Assembly: GCA_028023455.1 (NCBI GenBank)
Contig: JAQFVV010006221.1
Span: forward strand, 5,251,011 to 5,315,010
Source: Epiperipatus broadwayi
Taxonomy: Eukaryota; Onychophora; Udeonychophora; Euonychophora; Peripatidae
DNA length: 64,000 nucleotides
Direction: 5' to 3'
Every line of letters begins with the position of its first letter. Within the stretch, counting starts at the first letter, position 1. Positions 21,040-32,553 of the stretch are shown here, piece by piece. The notes beneath the pieces were generated by a model, which was given only the letters and a program-made list of their open reading frames with translations, made no database searches and was not told the origin of the DNA. The translations under genes were made by a program, and so were the position numbers.

Positions 21040-21300
21040 TGTCTTTTACGAGACCTCTCGTAAGCAGTTGACGTCACTCTTAATTCCCTTATTTTTAACG
21101 CTAGAATATTAGTTTGACAGTTATTGATTAGGTTTTTAAAAGCTCTATATGATGGTGCCCTCTTCTGAATTATTTTACAAGTAAAAAATCAATAAAACGG
21201 CCGTTTAAATCTAAACAAAGAAGTAAACTTATCAGTGATTGGCTGAAAGCTGGCTCTCAGCCGACAAAGACATTCTGATTGGCTGGAAAGAACAAAGAAA
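21040..21300 (+). promoter_or_regulatory. Candidate regulatory block: CRE palindrome and two CCAAT boxes
   Basis: TGACGTCA, the full CRE/ATF palindrome, lies at 21,069-21,076. ATTGGCTG (CCAAT box, minus orientation) occurs at 21,238-21,245 and 21,278-21,285. GAGACCTCTCGTAAGC and AACGGCCGTTTAAA are further GC-containing words in very AT-rich DNA. It lies about 0.8-1 kb upstream of the TATA box at 22,115. Motif matches alone are weak evidence. Confidence 0.3.
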
Positions 21301-22114
21301 CCGCCTGATCAAAGAAAATAAAGAAAAATGCTGAGATTTTTCATTTCGAATATGATTTAAGTATTTAAAAAAGTATATTATGAGAAATTAAAATCATTAT
21401 CACATTATATACTAAAAAAACAAAATTATTTTCGAAAAATATTGAAGATTTTAGTAAAAATATTTAAGATTTAGCAAAAAGAAAATTTACTTTTCTATAA
21501 CGTAAAACTGAAAAAAGAGCATTTACGTCAGCACTCCTTTGTTTCTATCTTCGCTTTAACGTTGCCAAAGTTGAATATTTTATAATAAATAAATAGCAAT
21601 TTTTTATTTTTGAAAGAACTTTCGTTCACTTTCATAACCTTATAAATTATAAATATACTTTTTATAAACGAATCTGAGGTTAATTTAGTATTATAAGTGA
21701 ATATATTTTAACAATTGGCTTTGTCTTCAGTTTGTGAGTTGGCCAATTAACAGCTTTGATTTTTACCTCACACAACCAATGATATAATTAGCAGTTAAAG
21801 AGTTAAAAGTCAATATTTTCAAATCAAAAATTAAGTAAATCTTTAACATTTGAAAAACTTGTATTTTAAAAATATATTTATAGAGCTGAATGTTTTCAAA
21901 TTACAAAATAGAAAGCTGTAATTCCTGCTGTAGGAGAAGAAAGTGATTAAATTTTGAAAACACGCAGATAAGAGATTAATTCCTAAGCTGTTCCCACTCA
22001 AAGTAAACTGCCCAATGACTGGGGAGAGTAAAACAAATGATCTTCAATGAAATAATCATCACCAATCAGATTACTATGGAGCCATCTAAGATCGATCTGG
22101 AGACTTGGTGATAA

Positions 22115-22495
22115 TATAAATAGTGCAATCAGGCAGTTCGAATTAGTATTATTAATATTGTTAGTGCTGTAATTATGATTGGAGTAATTGTATTCACTGC
22201 TACACAGCTAGTTCCAGCCTAGAAGTCCAGGATAACCAAGTTGGAAACTGCAGTGATCATCACCAGAGAAGAAACCTGTAGTTGCTGGACAACTAAATAA
22301 TGAAGAAGAATATTATTAATGTGGAAAGCACAAGAATGAATGGCTAGAAAGAAATAGCTCTCTGCATCAAGAGTCTCCAAGTTGTGCCTGGGTGAACATT
22401 GATTGAAATTATATATACCATTCAGCCTCAATAAACAAACCCCTTGTAATGCAAGAGTGACCAGTAATGGAGGAGCACCATGGATGAAAATCAAG
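22115..22495 (+). other. Candidate promoter and first exon (TATA, Kozak start, splice donor)
   Basis: TATAAATA at 22,115-22,122 is followed after about 20-30 bp by an initiator-like CAGTTCG (22,134). The transcript would cover sequence that is less AT-rich than its flanks, reach 'GCACCATGGAT' with ATG at 22,480, an excellent start context, and give MDENQ before CAAG|GTAAGG, a strong donor with the intron starting at 22,496. An AATAAA lies at about 22,428. The alternative reading is an LTR: TATA box, polyadenylation signal and a TG/CA-like body of about 400 bp are also LTR traits, but no pol domain follows. No downstream exon was found. Confidence 0.35.
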
Positions 22496-23030
22496 GTAAG
22501 GATTTTATATAATATTGGGAATATTCTGGAAAAAAATAAAATGAAAAGTGTTTATATAATAGAAAGTTTAAGAAATAATATAATTGCCATTATGTATTGG
22601 AAAGATAAAATGAAAAACGTAATAATAATTATAAACATATCCATTACTTTTTATAAATTTAATAAATATTGACTTGAAATAAAAGTAGAATAAATACCTG
22701 TCAAACTTATACATGCATCATAAAAATTAATTTAAATAAACATTCCCTGGTTAAATACATGCTTATATATGTGATTTCGAAATGAAACAAGCAAAATAAT
22801 GTTATCTGGATTTATAAAATAAAAGAAAAAATGATTCTATAGTTCAAATTTCTTTGATAATTAATTAATCAAGTACCTCTCAAACAAATATTGGCTATAC
22901 ACAGACATATATGTGAATTTACTAGTAATTAAAGGAATAACATTTAATTCACAAAAATTAAATATGTATTTTTACGAACATGGAAAAGCAAATATATTTA
23001 TGTCATCAGGATTGATTTGAAATAAACATG
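22496..23030. other. AT-rich stretch after the candidate donor
   Basis: No exon, domain or repeat that I can support. Confidence 0.4.
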
Positions 23031-23350
23031 CCTGAGTGAATTGGAAATGGATATATATTCAATGTCTACATACAAGAATGCATTAGAAATGTTTATATAT
23101 AAAATACATCTATATACATAGATGCATTAGAAATACTTCTATACTTGAATGTATTATAAATGCTTCTATACAAAATAGGTCTATATCTGAATGAATTGGG
23201 AATGGTTATATACTATGTCTACATACATGAATGCATTAGAAATGTTTATATATAATATACATCTATGTACATGAATGAATTAGAAATGCTTCTATTAATG
23301 TTTATACACTATATGTCTATATACCTGAATGTTTCTACATACCCAAATTG
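23030..23350 (+). repeat. Degenerate AT-rich minisatellite, unit about 40-50 bp
   Basis: The core 'GAATGCATTAGAAATG' with flanking 'TTTATATATAATACATCTAT' recurs about six times in diverged form (near 23,083, 23,122, 23,150, 23,190, 23,232 and 23,275). Unit lengths vary. Confidence 0.7.
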
Positions 23351-23584
23351 ATTAAGGGAATTGGTTAAATTTATTCTATTGATGTTTGGATATCATAAAT
23401 CTACAAATCCAAATTAAATAGTTGATATCTTGATATAAAAGAATGCCTTAAATCCACATTCATATACCTGACTCGAGGATTAATGGACACACCTGATATA
23501 TATATATCGATGATTAATAAATGATTAAGTAAATCAAGCTAGCCTAGGAACCAAAGATGGACTGTTTTTAAATATGAATTATTA

Positions 23585-23795
23585 AACTTTTGTTGGAGTA
23601 TTAACCAAGTACCATCTCAAATGACTATCAATAAACTTTTGTTGTTAGATTATTAACCAAGTCCCGTCTCAAATGACTGTCAATAAACTTGTATTGTTAG
23701 TAGATAACTAGATTATTAACCAAGTATCGCCTCGAGTTACAATCAATAGACTGATGCTATCAGTAATTAAGTGGATTAACCAAAATAACTTTGGA
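23585..23795 (+). repeat. Tandem repeat, unit about 55-70 bp, 3-4 copies
   Basis: 'ATTAACCAAGTACC' followed by 'TCTCAAATGACT' and 'TCAATAAACT' recurs at about 23,600, 23,652 and 23,715, with a fourth degenerate copy near 23,773. Divergence grows to the right. Confidence 0.7.
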
Positions 23796-23879
23796 GGAAT
23801 TATTATCCAAATATTGTTATATAAATAAATATTGTTACATAAAACAAGCTATTTGGCAGCTTCATTCCACATCACTTGT

Positions 23880-24502
23880 TCACAGGAATCTCATGCCTCC
23901 TGAACTATGTTCGGTATAACCAGACCTGGGTAAGTAAGTAAGGTTGTGGTAAACTGGAACTCTAGTGGTGCCGTTTGGGAAACCAAACACAAATTTTCTA
24001 GATGTTTTCAGTCTCTTTAATGCTACATCTTCTGATGAGCAGGAAATATTGTTGTAGGGCAGGGGTCCCCAACCTTTTTGCACTTAAGAGCACATTCTAT
24101 AATACCGGCCAGGTGGCGGGCGCCATTTATTTTTTCAACCAGGTGGGGGGCACTATTTATTTTTTCAATGTAAATTTATAGTTGGATATTGTTAATAATA
24201 CACATAATGTACAAAAAAATATTTATTTCAAAAATAAAATTTTAACTTATAATTAATGTTTATATTTTTACGCTGTAAAAGTATAGTATGCCCTACAATT
24301 TGATTACAATATAATACAATAATTTATAAGAAATTTTAAAAATTAAATTTATATCAAATAAATATTTTTTATCGTGTTCGGATAGCGGCGGGCACACATA
24401 AAATGGTCTGCGGGCACCATGGTGCCCGCGGACATAGGGTTGGGGACCCCTGTTGTAGGGGGTAATGTAGACATTGGGGAAACACCAATCTTTATTTCCA
24501 TC
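23880..24502 (-). pseudogene. Terminal-exon-like coding frame split by a hAT MITE
   Basis: On the minus strand a frame begins after TATTGCAG (a plausible 3' splice site ending at 24,503; an in-frame ATG also exists at 24,517). It reads 'DGNKDWCFPNVYITPYN' and runs into the hAT element at 24,452. Across the element, after removing it and one 8-bp duplication, the same frame continues 'NISCSSEDVALKRLK' through 'FVFGFPNGTTRVPVY' to 'SSGGMRFL' and a TGA at 23,880. That is about 73-78 codons with no stop in DNA that is otherwise full of stops. I do not recognise the protein. It could be a real last exon whose allele is disrupted, or an old coding repeat. No AATAAA was seen just downstream. Confidence 0.5.
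24060..24452. mobile_element. Non-autonomous hAT element (MITE), 393 bp
   Basis: Perfect 15-bp terminal inverted repeats CAGGGGTCCCCAACC lie at 24,060-24,074 and inverted at 24,438-24,452. The 8-bp duplication TTGTAGGG at 24,052-24,059 and 24,453-24,460 is exact. CAG ends and an 8-bp duplication are diagnostic of hAT elements. A 20-bp perfect subterminal palindrome lies at 24,410-24,429. There is no transposase. It is GC-richer than its surroundings and its ends are intact, so insertion looks fairly recent. Confidence 0.92.
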
Positions 24503-25179
24503 CTGCAATATGCTCATTGGGAAATAAAATCAACAAAGAGAGATTGGTGGGTTGGTCTGGTTACAATATATATAAATTTGTTGCAATATTGCAAAAAATA
24601 TATATACTGTTTTCAAACAGCTGTTTGCTGCAGCTCTGCTTATCAAATTTAGCAAGTGTTTAGTACAAGAAATGTAATTTGCATATTTATTGTAATTAAA
24701 ATTTTTGTTGCATATCTATATTTTTCTGTCAAGTTTATTAGATTGTTATATGTTTGTCCTCTGTGCTTAGTAAAGTCAGTTCCATATGCATAGGTTATAT
24801 GATACAATACAAACTTGGCCAAATTACTACCAAAATGATTTCCTGTTGATAGAAATGTTTAAAATTATTCTGGCAGGTGTCTCTTGAGAGAATTTAAAGA
24901 AAAGATCAGGAGAAATGAAGCAAAATGTAGTTAAGGAAGATAGAATAGAATATGTTTTTAGTGGAGTGATGAGATATGGATGACAAAATAAGTAGTACAA
25001 AGGAAATAGCCAAGAATAAGTAAGATAGAGAAAGAGGTAAAAGATGTAGAAATAAAATTAAAATCGTTAGAGATGAAGTGTGAGCAGATTAAGGAATGAA
25101 TGAATAGAAATGATAAGGAAAAACTAGATAAAGAAATTCAGGTGGAAGATAATATTATGGATGAAGTAGGGAAAGTAAA

Positions 25180-25640
25180 ATTGTGAACAGTATTGATAAA
25201 CCTCTTAAGTAGAGGACATAGAGATGCAATTGCAAGGGAAAATAGAAATAGGTATTTAAGAGTATGTTTGTCTGGACATAGAATTAGGGATGTTATTATA
25301 GATAAGGTAAAGAACAAGGGAGTAAAGATGTTCACCTTATGGTAGAACAAATAATTTTTCAGAGTCATCGGAGAGAGTAATGGAAGAGTTCAAAGAATTG
25401 ATTAGTAATTTGAATCAGATTATAGGAAGAGTAGGAATAGTTGTATTATTACCAAGATTTGACAAAGGTATTTGTTAGATAGGGCATGCTCTATAAATGA
25501 GAGATTGAAAAATTATGTGAGAAAAATGTTATAGTTGTGAATGTGTGGGATTTTTTTTATTAGCAAGAGGAAGTTATATAGTAAAGATGGATTACACTTA
25601 CCAAAACAAGGAAGTAAAGCTTTGGGGAGTTTGATTTATA
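25180..25640 (+). pseudogene. CR1 ORF1 esterase domain, copy 2
   Basis: This is parallel to 8,140-8,620. It keeps 'IVVLLPRFDK'-type and 'VNVWDF'-type blocks and, near 25,580, 'KDGLHLPKQGSKAL', where D-x-x-H is intact. Single-base deletions break the frame around the GSNN block. Confidence 0.65.
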
Positions 25641-25859
25641 AAAAATATAGTTTGGGAAACTTATAAAGGGAAGTAGGGTTTTAAATTGCAGTATTATCAA
25701 AAAGAAGAAGGGATAAAATGTAAGAAATAATTGGTAGCTGATTGAAATATAAATATAGATGTGGAGAGAGAATGGGTCTGTAAAATTAATGATAAATGAG
25801 ATAATTACAAATGTAATAAAGAAAAAGAGTCAAAATAATTTATAGAAGGGTAATAAAAG

Positions 25860-28560
25860 AAATTGTTAAAACTGATATTTGAATATACAATGCAGTAAGA
25901 GACCAGAAAAGTGGCTGGAATTAAAACAATTAAAAATGAGTTTGAAGTATTAACAGTAGTGGAAACATATCTAAGAGAAGAAGCACCTATACTGGAAGAC
26001 TTGGTATGGCAGGGTATAAATAGAAAAAAGAGGTGGCGGTATAGGAGTTATGTCAAAAAAATATTTAAATACTGTTAAGTGTCAACATTTGTGGTTTGAG
26101 ATAAGTTTAGGAAGACAAATGAATGGTGGCTATAGTATATATGGCTACTGGAGACAGTCAAACTATAATGGAGTGGAACAGGAGCATATATGAATGCCTA
26201 GTTAAGAATATACAGAATTTATAAAAAAAGAGGTAGAAAATAATGGTTATAGGAAATATAAGTGGACATATTGAAGAAATTTATCACTTGGATAACAAGA
26301 ATGGACAGCTTTTGAAAATTTTTTATCAGAGTGAATTTAAGCATTGGAATTTTATCATATATTTATGAGGGACAATACACATGTTCTAGAAATAATGTAT
26401 TTCACACAATAGATTATGTATTAGTAGAGAAAGAGGGAATAAAGTATGAAAAATTAAAGTTTGATAATAAAGAGATTATGTAATAGTGATCATAAGTTCT
26501 TTATAATAGAAATGGTTATTAATGTGATGGAAAATAGTAATAAAAATAGAAAGGATAATGAAAAATGTGAATGGAGAATGAATGATAAGAATATAAAATA
26601 AAAGTATAAGCAATCATGGAAGAGTTTGTTGGGGGGTGAATATAAGGATTGGCATGGTGAAGTAGAAAAAGTAACAAATAGGGTTTTAGGTGAGAATATT
26701 CAGAAGAAAAGTAATAGAAAAATGGGAATTAATAAAAGAGAGAAAAAAAGAATGCAGAGAATATAAATGTACTATTAAAAACAAAGTGAAAAAGATGTTA
26801 ATATTAAATGAGAAAAGTATTTTTAAAAAAAGAAGTTGGCTAAAATAGATAATTGTAGAGAGAGAATGAAATTAAATAGTAAATTATTGCAGGATATTAA
26901 TAAAACTGGAAGAGATGGGAGTAAAAAATTTTGGAAATATTTTGATGAAGAAATGTAGGGGAGAGAAAAATAGTATTAGATCATGAGGAAAAAGAATGTA
27001 GCTCTAGAGAAGAATTGGACACAATCTTAAATAAATAGTATAATGGATATAGAAAAGATGTAATGACAATGTAATAACAAACATAAAAGCATATAGTAAT
27101 GGAAATGTTAGGTTTACAGAAAATGAATTAAATAAGGCAGGAAAGGCAAGAGGTTTAGGTGGATGGGCAGCAGAGACTGTGATGAAATTTTGGAAATAGG
27201 AAAAAATTCTATTGTTTTAATAAGATGGCACAGAAGAGAATTTCCAGATAACTGGAATAATACAAGAGTAAGACTACTATTTAAAGGAAAGGTTAAGGAT
27301 CATAGAAAGTTAATTATATAGACCGATAGCAGTAGCATCCCTGTTATTAAGTTTTTGCATATATGGTTGCTGGAAGGGTAGCAAAATGGATGGAAGAAAA
27401 TAATAGAGTGGGTGAAATATAAGAAGGTGGGTAGGAGATAGTTTATTTGTAGTCACACAACCTATGGATATAAGTAGGAATACGGGTAGATAGTTATATA
27501 TGGTTTATAGATATAGAGAAGACATGATAGAGTAAATAGATTATGGATAAAGGTAGTAAATTTGGAAATGAATGGAGCTTTAGTGGATCTTATTAAGAAA
27601 ATGTATGGAAACAATTACTATACCTATCAATTAGGAAATATAGAATCAGAGTTTAAAATGGAGTGGGAGTAAGGCAAAAATGCTCTATGTCACCTATTTT
27701 GTTATATTTGAGAAAAATGGAAAGAGCAATACAAAGACAAGGGAGAGGATAGAGATGCCATTAATAAATGGCAAGGGAGTGTATATGTTATCGGGTCTTT
27801 TGGTGATGATGTGTTCTTGTGCACAGAAAGTAGGGAAGATATGGAAGTTATTCTGAAGATGTGTGCAAGGGTGGTAAAGAGATGGGGATTAAATTTAGTG
27901 AAGTTAAATTAAAAGTAATGATAATAAATGCTGGGGAAAGAGAAGAGACAGAATTTTTATTGAGGGATATTAAGTTAAAAGTAGTGAATAGGTATAACTA
28001 TTGGGAATCATCTTAAATAATCGGAGAAATTGCTTAGATGAATGGGAGAAAAAATTGATAAATGAAGCAAAGAAATGAAAGGGACTGATAAAGATATTAA
28101 CAATGTTTTCCTATAATAATTATGACATAGGTAGAATTGTATGAAAGGGGATGGCAGTAGCAGGGTTAACTTATACAGTGTTAGTAAAATGGTGTTAAAT
28201 TACTTAGAAAAAGTACAAAGAGAAATAGGAACACATACAGATGGTTGAGCAGCAAAGAAGGAATGGGATAGTCAAGTTTTTATATGAGAGATGCAAAATG
28301 AAAATGTTTGGTAGATTGCCGTTTATGGATATATAGAGAATAGCCAAAATAGTATTTAATTGGGTTACGAATAAAGGGCAGGTAACAAGATGATTGAAAA
28401 AAGTAGTACAGTACACGGAAGATTTGGATAAAGACTTTGTCAGTATACTTATACAAAAGATGTGATGATTGTGTTGAGCATTATAGTGGCAAGAAATGGG
28501 ATAGAAGAATAGATGCATTAGTAAAAAAATAGGGAATTGGGGAGATAGAGAACTAGTATA
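25860..28560 (+). pseudogene. CR1 ORF2: endonuclease and reverse transcriptase, copy 2
   Basis: The endonuclease start 'VETYLREEAPI' keeps the catalytic glutamate that copy 1 lost. A 'MVIGNISGHIEE' segment near 26,245 stands where GDFN is expected, with D and F replaced. RT blocks follow: 'IYRPIAVASLLL' (about 27,315-27,350), a block equivalent to 'GVRQGCSMSP' ('VRQKCSMSPILLYL' near 27,665-27,710) and 'GDDVFLCTES' (27,800-27,830), where the first aspartate's neighbour has changed. The protein would nick DNA and prime reverse transcription at the target. Many stops and frameshifts make it inactive. Its C-terminal end lies at 32,066-32,260. Confidence 0.7.
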
Positions 28561-28587
28561 GAGAGTTAAAAAGAATTTAAATATATA

Positions 28588-28859
28588 TTATAACAAAACC
28601 CATTACCTCTCACTAGACAGGCGTACACTACCGAATATGTATATATGATGTATCAATATACGTGCCTATGTATTTTTATTTAATGAAGTGGTTTTGACCT
28701 AAAATATTATTCAAAACTTATGGATTTTTTCTCGCAACTGTAATGTACCCCCAACGCGTATTTATGGTCATCCGAAGAACACCAAGCGCCAATCCTATAA
28801 GAATATACATATTCGGTAGTGTACACCTGTCTAGTGAGAGGTAATGGGTTTTGTTATAA
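28588..28859. mobile_element. MITE with 57-bp terminal inverted repeats inserted at TA
   Basis: The left arm (28,588-28,644) starts TTATAACAAAACCC and the right arm (28,803-28,859) is its reverse complement with one mismatch (GGCGT against GGTGT). The flanks are TA-rich, and comparison with CR1 copy 1 shows that the element interrupts a sequence of TTTAAATATATATAAG type, consistent with a TA duplication. Length is 272 bp with no ORF. A TA target and long TIRs suggest a Tc1/mariner-like parent, which is an inference. Confidence 0.85.
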
Positions 28860-28873
28860 TATATATAAGTAAA

Positions 28874-31800
28874 AGGCTGCAGAAAGGAGTTTGCTATTAA
28901 CTGAAAGGAGACCCTTTGATTCCTCTTGGAGGCCTTAAAGGAACAGAGCAGGGCAAATTTCCTAATGTCTACTCCATATGTTCTTGTCGTTGCAGTTGTT
29001 ATTACTATGTGATTATTCATATAGTATATGAACATGGATGGGCTGCTCACCAACACGCATTAGCCAACGTGGTGAGTTTATTGGCTTTTTACCTCCGAGT
29101 TTAAGAACATTTTTTCAATATATACAATCATGACAGACAAAAATAAATCATGACCCTTATTCCCAGGAGGCTGTAAAGTTGCCAACCAAGACAGCGGTTG
29201 GTGGCCGAAGGCAGAGGGTGCTAAGAATCCCCTGATTGTGGACTCAGGCTGCCATTTGATGATGACTTTTTATTTAGGTACTTACAACTGCAGATCACTT
29301 TCAAGTGAAGGAAGATTGCAAGAGTTAGACGAAGAACTGTCTTATATTAAATGGGACATTATTGGACTTTGTGAAGTTAGAAGAAAAGGTGAAGAAACAA
29401 TTGATTTAAAAAGTGGACATATACTCTACTATAAAGGCACAAATATTGGAAATACAAGTGGAGTAGGATTCATTATAAATAAAAAATGGGAGAATAATAT
29501 TGTGGAGATTGATGGTGTATCAGATAGAGTGGCAAGATTAGTTTTACAACTTAATAGCAGATACCAAATGCAGATAATTCAGGTTTATGCCCAAACAAGT
29601 TCTTATAATGATGAAGTTATAGAAGATTTTTATATGGATGTACAAAAGGCTTTTGATCAGAGTAAACAACATTTTAAAATTGTTATGGGAGATTTTAATG
29701 CTAGAATTGGTAAACAAATGAAAGATGAAAATGCTGTAGGTAATTTTGGTTATGGTAATAGAAATGAGAGAGGACATAGACTTGTGGAGTTTGCAAAAAA
29801 AGAAAAACTTATCTTTTTTGAGAAAAATGTTAGAAGGAAATGGACATGGAAGCATCCAAATGAAGGTACAGCAGAATTGGATTATATATTGACTAACCGA
29901 AAATGCATATTTCAAGATTGTAATGTTCTTAATAAATTTAACACAGGAAGTGATCATCGATTATTAAGATATAGGATATGTGTTAATGCAAAACTAGAGA
30001 GTCAAAAATTATTAAGAAAAACAATATTTACAGTTGATATTCCTAATCTTCAGAAACATTCTAATGAATTTAAATTAGAACTTACATATCGGTTTTAAGT
30101 ATCATTAGATTTTGAACATGATTCAGATTTGAATGACATTAATAGGAAAATAAGTGACACACTTTTAAAAACTGCAACAAAGATAGCTGGTAGAAAAAAG
30201 CAGCAATTGACTAGTAAAATTTCTACTGAGACTAGAGAATTTATGAAGAAAAGAAGGAATATGAGGATATACAACAATGATGCATTAAAAAAGATTGAAT
30301 ATCTCAAATTTTGTAAAATGGTGCGCAAAAGAGTTGAAAATGATATAAGAAAGTATAATTGTGAACTAGCAAGGAAAGCTGTATAAAAGAATAAAAGTCT
30401 AAGAGTGTAAAACAACATTTTGATATTGATAGGAAATTTATATCTGCAATAAGAAAAAAAGATGGCATTATTACTAAAAAGAGAGACGACATCATAAAAT
30501 GTGTAGAAGACTTCTATCAAGAATTATATAGTAATAAAGAACAAGTGCCTCCTATACATATTATATCTTCCTAATTGCCCAGAATTTTGAATGAGGAAGT
30601 GAGACAGGCAATTAAATTTATGAAGAAAGGGAAGGCTCCAGGTAATGATGGAATTGTAATTGATATATTAAAAGAAGCAGGTGAAGACATAAATTTTTTT
30701 TGGCAAAGTTATATACCAAATGTCTAAATGATAAAGATGATTGGAAGAATGCAGTATTAATATTTAAAAAAGGTGATAAAGAAGCTATTAGAAATTACAG
30801 ACCTATCAGTCTTTTATCAGTTTTATACAAAATTTTTACTAAGATAATTATAACTCGTTTACAGAAAACACTGGATTTCCACCAATCAAGAGAACAAGCT
30901 GGATGTAAAAGTGGTTTTAGTGCAGTAGATCATATCCAGGTATTGAGAGAAATTATAGAAAGGACAAATGAATATGAGTTGCCATTGTGCTTAGAATTTG
31001 TAGACTATGAAAAGGCGTTTGATTCTATAAACATTTCTTCAGTGATTAAAGCATTGGATCATCATGGTGTAGATCCAGGACATTGTCATATTTTGAAGAA
31101 TATTTATAAAAATGCAACAGCAATAATTAGATTACATAATGATACTGGGAAAATCAACATTGAGAAAGGTGTAAGACAAGGTGACTCCATATCTCCAAAA
31201 CTTTTTACAGCAGTGCTGCAAGAAGTATTTTGTGGATTAAAATGGGAAGCTAAAGGAGTGAAAGTAAATGGAGATTATTTAAGTCATTTAGATTTTGCAG
31301 ATGATGTAGTTGTTTTTGCAAATAATGCTTTAGAGCTACAGAAAATGTTGCAGGAGTTATCAGATGAAAGTAGGACTAAAGATAAATGTTAAAAAGACTA
31401 AAGTAATGTTTAATAGATTTTCTCAAAATATGAAAATAAAGATTGATTATGACGAGTTAGAAAAAGTTAACAGTTACAAATACCTTGGTCAGATTATTAA
31501 TACAGATGGAAATATAATGGATGAAATTAATCATAGAATTAAACTTGTTTGGAGTGCTTTTGGTAGAAATAACTTGATACTAAAAGGAAATATGCCTATG
31601 TGTTTGAAAAGGAAGGTTTTTAATAAATGTGTTTTGCCAGTTCTTACTTATGGATCTGAGACTTGGACACTTAATAGAAGAGCAATACAGAGACTTCAGA
31701 CCACTCAAAGAAGTATGGAGAGATGCATGTTGGGAATAACAAAAAGGGATCAAAAACGCAATGTATGGGTAAGAGAACAATCAGGTGTTACTGACCTCAT

Positions 31801-32054
31801 TGAAAAAATTAAAAGACTGAAGTGGAGTTGGGCTGAACATATTGTTAGAGGAAATGATAACAGATGGACAATTGAAATTTTAAACTGGATTCCAAGAGAT
31901 TGTAAAAGATCCAGAAAGAGACCACATGTAGATGGATGGATGAAATAAGAAAATGTGCAGGGATGATGTGGAGAAGAGAAGCTAAAGATAGGAAAAGATT
32001 GATTGAACTTGGAGAGACCTTCCTGCAGTGGATTGATAATGGTTGATGATGATG
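28874..32054 (+). mobile_element. RTE-type LINE, nearly full length, with 11-bp target-site duplication
   Basis: ATATAAGTAAA lies at 28,863-28,873 and again at 32,055-32,065, bounding the element. The 3' end is a short GATGATGATG tract, as is usual for RTE elements. The element carries an endonuclease and an RT in one ancestral frame. It sits immediately to the right of the MITE at 28,588-28,859, so it arrived after it, inside CR1 copy 2. The 5' UTR (28,874-29,240) is GC-richer than its surroundings. Decayed relatives lie at 30-4,285 (+) and 35,380-37,015 (-). Confidence 0.9.
29238..31948 (+). pseudogene. RTE polyprotein: APE endonuclease plus reverse transcriptase
   Basis: The first frame (29,238-30,098, 286 codons) has the endonuclease blocks 'YNCRSL', 'GLCEVRRKGEE' (catalytic E), 'IIQVYAQT', 'VMGDFNARIG' (D and N), 'LDYILTN' and 'GSDHRLL' (the SDH active site). 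A single TAA at 30,096-30,098 interrupts the frame, which then continues to 30,386. After further damage, the RT frame (30,700-31,392) gives 'YRPISLLSVLYKIF', 'FVDYEKAFDSI', 'GVRQGDSISPKLF' and 'LDFADDVVVFA' (the catalytic DD pair), then a frameshift at about 31,364-31,392, and 'KYLGQII', 'LTYGSETWTL' and the C-terminal 'RLKWSWAEHIVRG' to 31,948. All catalytic residues I know are still present, so decay is recent. The protein nicks DNA and copies its RNA at the cut. Confidence 0.88.
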
Positions 32055-32065
32055 ATATAAGTAAA

Positions 32066-32553
32066 CAATATTGGATGTGAGTTAATTTATGATAATAGCA
32101 AAGAAAGTAGTTTACTGTTTAAGGCTTGAACAGGATTGTTAGCAATAAGGGAATATACACATAAATGGAAAAATATGGGTGATTTAGTCTGCAAGTTATA
32201 TAAGGAAGGCATAGAAAATATTAGGCATCTCTTAATTCAATGTAAATGCCTACAAGCAGAAAGGATCCACATAATGAAGTGGGAGAATAAAGGTAAACAA
32301 AGTGATTATACAGAAAGTGGGTTCTTGGTTTTTATGCTGTTATTTGTGAAAAGTTAAGGGGAATTTAGATATAAAAGCCATAAAGTTGACAAAGATAATG
32401 TTGTGGAAATAGGATGGAGCAGGATCGAGAATATGGAGAAAACTTAAGGTGGGGAATGGAAAAGGAACGTGAGGTGGCTAACAGGTTTCTCTGGGCATAG
32501 TAGCAAAGAGATTCCTGACTCCAAGAAAGAACCCATAGTGCATCACATCACAT
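32066..32553 (+). mobile_element. CR1-type LINE, copy 2, 3' segment
   Basis: Sequence from 'CAATATTGGATGTGAG' onward matches copy 1 from about 9,573, completing the CR1 copy broken at 28,587. It includes the ORF2 tail 'MGDLVCKLYKEGIENIRHLLIQCKCL' region (32,136-32,357 frame) and a 3' UTR ending CATCACATCACAT at 32,541-32,553. The only difference in layout from copy 1 is the nested MITE and RTE. Confidence 0.85.

Larger units (their letters stand above)
24890..28587 (+). mobile_element. CR1-type LINE, copy 2, 5' segment
   Basis: The homology with copy 1 begins at about 24,890, just after the PHD region, so this copy is 5'-truncated or diverged there. In order come the charged ORF1 middle (24,900-25,140), the esterase domain with 'VVLLPRFDK' and the D-x-x-H region (25,180-25,640), the ORF2 endonuclease with 'VVETYLREEAPILEDLVWQG' (about 25,930-26,020), a degraded palm, and a C-terminal region to 28,587. 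Frames are repeatedly broken. The element resumes at 32,066 after two nested insertions. The RT block equivalent to 'FADD' reads 'FGDDVFLCTES' near 27,800. Confidence 0.85.

Noticed and set aside
23030-23350. CRISPR-like array of short repeats
   Set aside because: Repeats are degenerate, spacing is irregular, spacers are not unique, and the host is a eukaryote; it is a minisatellite.
24025-24050. CTGATGAGCAGGAAAT as another hammerhead core
   Set aside because: Only four bases separate the CUGANGA word from GAAA, so stem II cannot form. The bases belong to the open minus-strand frame next to the hAT element.
29544-30520. Long minus-strand ORFs under the RTE element
   Set aside because: They are shadows of the endonuclease and linker frames, with no recognisable motif.
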